This document shows positions 6,140-7,930 of a stretch of 7,930 nucleotides of DNA, in pieces. Origin of the DNA: Clostridiales bacterium (GTDB lineage Bacteria; Bacillota; Clostridia; Tissierellales; Dethiosulfatibacteraceae). Numbering within the stretch: the stretch's first letter is position 1; each line of letters starts with the position of its first letter. A program made the position numbers and the translations under genes. Location: contig DMAP01000287.1 of the NCBI GenBank assembly GCA_003446975.1, positions 1-7,930 on the forward strand, given 5' to 3'. Below the pieces are notes generated by a model that was given only the letters and a program-made list of their open reading frames with translations, was not told the origin of the DNA and searched no databases.

Positions 6140-6634
6140 TTATCGATTCAGCGTACTCCTTCTCTCCATCAAAACCACGTCTGTCCATACACCATTGATG
6201 GATTTGCCGATTTTTTTCCTAATGCCGACGATTCTAAAACCGCACTTTTTATGTAGTGCAATACTGATGGCGTTGTCTCTGATGATGCCAGCCTGCAGTG
6301 TCCAGAAACCAGATTCTTCGGATTGTTGAATCAAGGCAGTCAGCAATGCTTTTCCAACTCCTTGTCCCTTGTAGGCTTGTTTGATGTAGATACTTTCCTC
6401 CGCCACCCCTCCATAGATGCATCTGTTGGAATAGGGTGTAAGTGCAGCCCATCCAAGCACTGCATCATCAGATCTGGCAACTAACCTTCCGACCTTTAGA
6501 TGACCTTCGTCCCATGCATCCCAGTTTGGAACATCCTTTTCAAAGGTAGCTACTCCAGTTTTGATGCCTTCATGGTATATAAGACTCACCTGTTCCCAAT
6601 CCGATTCTTTCATTTCGTCAATTATAAAATTCAT
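6140..6634 (-). CDS. GNAT acetyltransferase, phosphinothricin/arsinothricin N-acetyltransferase-like
   Basis: A 164-aa GNAT protein of the Pat/YncA/ArsN1 group. It shows the N-terminal IYHEGIKTGVATFE typical of that group, the core GWAALTPYSNR (about 61-71), the strand GVAEESIYI with the conserved Glu pair E79/E80, and the acetyl-CoA pyrophosphate loop YKGQGVGKALL (88-98). IALHKKCGFRIVG is the usual C-terminal block. Group members acetylate the amino group of phosphinothricin, methionine sulfone/sulfoximine or arsinothricin. Position 12 bp after arsM suggests arsinothricin or a related arsenical as substrate, but this is inference from context. The ATG at 6632-6634 follows GGGGGAG; a TTG at 6646 directly next to the arsM stop has no ribosome binding site. 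Confidence 0.88.
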   Translation of the reverse strand: MNFIIDEMKESDWEQVSLIYHEGIKTGVATFEKDVPNWDAWDEGHLKVGRLVARSDDAVLGWAALTPYSNRCIYGGVAEESIYIKQAYKGQGVGKALLTALIQQSEESGFWTLQAGIIRDNAISIALHKKCGFRIVGIRKKIGKSINGVWTDVVLMERRSTLNR

Positions 6635-6646
6635 AAACTCCCCCAA

Positions 6647-7462
6647 TTACTTATATGCCTTGACAATCGCACTGGCAAAAGCGCCATCTAGAGACTTTTC
6701 ATCCAGCCTCTTATAAATATCATCCAGTTTTTTTGAGGTCGCAACACTTTTCAGCATCTCTTTAGTGTACAAGCTGACCGGTGCGATCTCTATAGCTTTA
6801 AATCCAGCTAATTTTAGGATTCTTTTGTATTCTTCAATTTCTAAAGCTCCTGAAATACATCCCACCCACAACTCAATGCTTTGCTTGATTTCATCACTGA
6901 CTTCCTTAAGCTGCACGATATCTGCTATGGCCAATCTTCCTTTTGGTTTCAACACACGGTATGCTTCCTTGATAGCGTCTTCTTTGCTTTCACTGAGATT
7001 GATCACACAGTTGGATGTGATAACGTCTACAGTTTCATTGTCTAGTGGTATTTCTTCAATAAAACCTTTGATAAATTCAACATTTTTAATGCCACTCTTC
7101 TCTTTATTTTGAATGGCAAGCTTAAGCATCTCATCTGTCATATCCAACCCATAAACCATACCGGTTTCTCCTACATATCCAGAGGCTATCAGCACATCTA
7201 TGCCACCTCCACTTCCGAGATCCAGTACTTTCTCGCCTGGTTTAAGGTCTGCAAAAACCAATGGATTGGCACAGCCTAAAGATGAATTTATAGCCTCTAT
7301 TGGCAGACCTTTAATATGTTCGGGGTCATAAAGCACAGCGGTTTCTGGATTATCACCACAGCATGACGAACCGCTGCAGCAAGAGCTCTTGGCATTGGCA
7401 GTCACACCTTTTGCAATGCCACCGTAATAGTTTCTGATCTTACTTCTTTTAAAGCTTTCCAT
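6647..7462 (-). CDS. arsM: Arsenite S-adenosylmethionine methyltransferase ArsM
   Basis: A 271-aa class I methyltransferase that transfers methyl groups from S-adenosylmethionine to As(III), giving methylated and eventually volatile arsenicals. The SAM motif VLDLGSGGGIDV is at 79-90 and the acidic GLDMTDEML at 105-113. The three cysteines that bind As(III) in the family are all present: C64 (SLGCANPL), C152 (TSNCVINL) and C202 (WVGCISGA). The N-terminus adds two vicinal pairs, C28-C29 and C34-C35, in SSCCSGSSCCG, seen in many bacterial ArsM proteins and probably for metalloid capture or disulfide relay. The ATG at 7462 has GAGGAGAT upstream. It lies 38 bp after the MarR-type gene and 12 bp before the acetyltransferase, all on the minus strand. 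Family and activity are well supported by residues. Confidence 0.94.
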   Translation of the reverse strand: MESFKRSKIRNYYGGIAKGVTANAKSSCCSGSSCCGDNPETAVLYDPEHIKGLPIEAINSSLGCANPLVFADLKPGEKVLDLGSGGGIDVLIASGYVGETGMVYGLDMTDEMLKLAIQNKEKSGIKNVEFIKGFIEEIPLDNETVDVITSNCVINLSESKEDAIKEAYRVLKPKGRLAIADIVQLKEVSDEIKQSIELWVGCISGALEIEEYKRILKLAGFKAIEIAPVSLYTKEMLKSVATSKKLDDIYKRLDEKSLDGAFASAIVKAYK

Positions 7463-7500
7463 AAAATTTTATCTCCTCTAATATATTTAGCGTTAATAAT

Positions 7501-7930
7501 TCAACAGCATTGATGATTTCTAACTGCGTCCTTCAGTATCTGTAGACTTTCTAAAACCTGATTCCTCTTTTCCTCTGGGATAGAATCAAATATGCCTTGA
7601 TAATAAGTGTTCATGGTTTTTTCAATATTGTTATAGATCATCCTACCACTATCTGTCAATTGTATGTTGACATATCTCCGATTATCTTCGTCAATGTCTC
7701 TAATAACCAAACTATCCTCTACCAGATTATTGATAGTCCTGCTCATCGTGCTTTTATCAACTCCTATCAAGTCCGACAGATCAGTAAGTGAAATACTGCC
7801 CACTCGCCCTATCTCGACTATTGCATGGCATTGTCCAACTGTAACACTACAACAAGATGCATCATTTTTTTCCAATATGCCCAGATTTCTTACTAGGATT
7901 CGTATTAATTCTCTTAAATGATTGTTGTTT
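7501..7930 (-). CDS. MarR-type winged-helix regulator, 5' end cut by window edge
   Basis: The frame is open from the TGA at 7501-7503 through the right edge, giving 142 visible residues. An apparent TTG start at 7875 is not the real start, since the upstream codons encode a typical MarR N-terminal helix (HLRELIRILVRNLGIL). The winged-helix core is ISLTDLSDLIGVDKSTMSRT followed by NNLVEDSLVIRD and the wing DEDNRRYVNIQLT. A C-terminal dimerisation helix ends in Cys-Cys. Cysteines are unusual: SCCSVTVGQC before the DNA-binding domain and NHQCC at the very end. In a gene next to arsM these suggest a thiol-ligated As(III) sensor that represses the operon. The sensing function is inferred; the MarR fold is firm. 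The promoter and operator lie outside the window. Confidence 0.88.
   Translation of the reverse strand, partial: NNNHLRELIRILVRNLGILEKNDASCCSVTVGQCHAIVEIGRVGSISLTDLSDLIGVDKSTMSRTINNLVEDSLVIRDIDEDNRRYVNIQLTDSGRMIYNNIEKTMNTYYQGIFDSIPEEKRNQVLESLQILKDAVRNHQCC

Noticed and set aside
6120..6188. N-terminal extension of yjbQ back to 6188
   Set aside because: It overlaps the acetyltransferase coding end, lacks a ribosome binding site, and the family starts at the ATG at 6119 with AAGGAG upstream.
6765..7112. Plus-strand open frame of 115 codons
   Set aside because: Antisense shadow of ArsM; the reverse frame carries the conserved SAM and cysteine motifs.
7873..7875. TTG as the start of the MarR-type gene
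   Set aside because: The frame remains open to the window edge and the upstream codons give a typical MarR first helix, so the real start is outside the window.
1..7930. tRNA, rRNA, CRISPR arrays, insertion sequences, integrases or attachment repeats
   Set aside because: Nothing on either strand resembled these; coding density is high and no long direct or terminal inverted repeats were seen by eye.

Overview
The window looks like a chromosomal segment of a low-G+C Gram-positive bacterium, probably a Clostridia-like member of the Bacillota. The grounds are A/T-rich DNA, strong AGGAGG-type ribosome binding sites, TGnTATAAT promoters and the gene families present (PIN-PhoH, SHOCT membrane peptides, ArsM with N-terminal cysteine pairs). 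This is inference from composition and families; no database search was possible. Eleven protein genes are supported, ten on the minus strand and one on the plus strand. The first and last genes run off the window.

Right end, read leftward on the minus strand: a MarR-type regulator with vicinal cysteine pairs (N-terminus outside the window), an ArsM-type arsenite S-adenosylmethionine methyltransferase, a GNAT acetyltransferase of the phosphinothricin/arsinothricin class, and a YjbQ/UPF0047 protein. Gaps are 12-38 bp and a rho-independent terminator follows, so this is probably one operon: sense a metalloid, methylate arsenite and acetylate a toxic amino acid. YjbQ's place in it is unexplained.

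Middle: a PIN-PhoH (PhoH2-type) protein has its own extended -10 promoter just after that terminator. A DMT/EamA drug/metabolite transporter follows on the same strand, with a poorly defined start codon. The transporter's 3' end overlaps the 3' end of the only plus-strand gene, an alpha/beta hydrolase, by 32 bp in convergent orientation.

Left end: divergent from the hydrolase is a minus-strand cluster of two small membrane-anchored SHOCT proteins in tandem, an OmpR-family response regulator and a sensor histidine kinase cut off by the window edge at its N box. The kinase has a strikingly methionine-rich extracytoplasmic segment with an MMRG motif that recurs in the N-terminus of the adjacent SHOCT protein. 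The best candidates for something undescribed are this SHOCT/two-component module, possibly a copper or soft-metal sensor, and the cysteine-rich MarR regulator of the arsenic operon.
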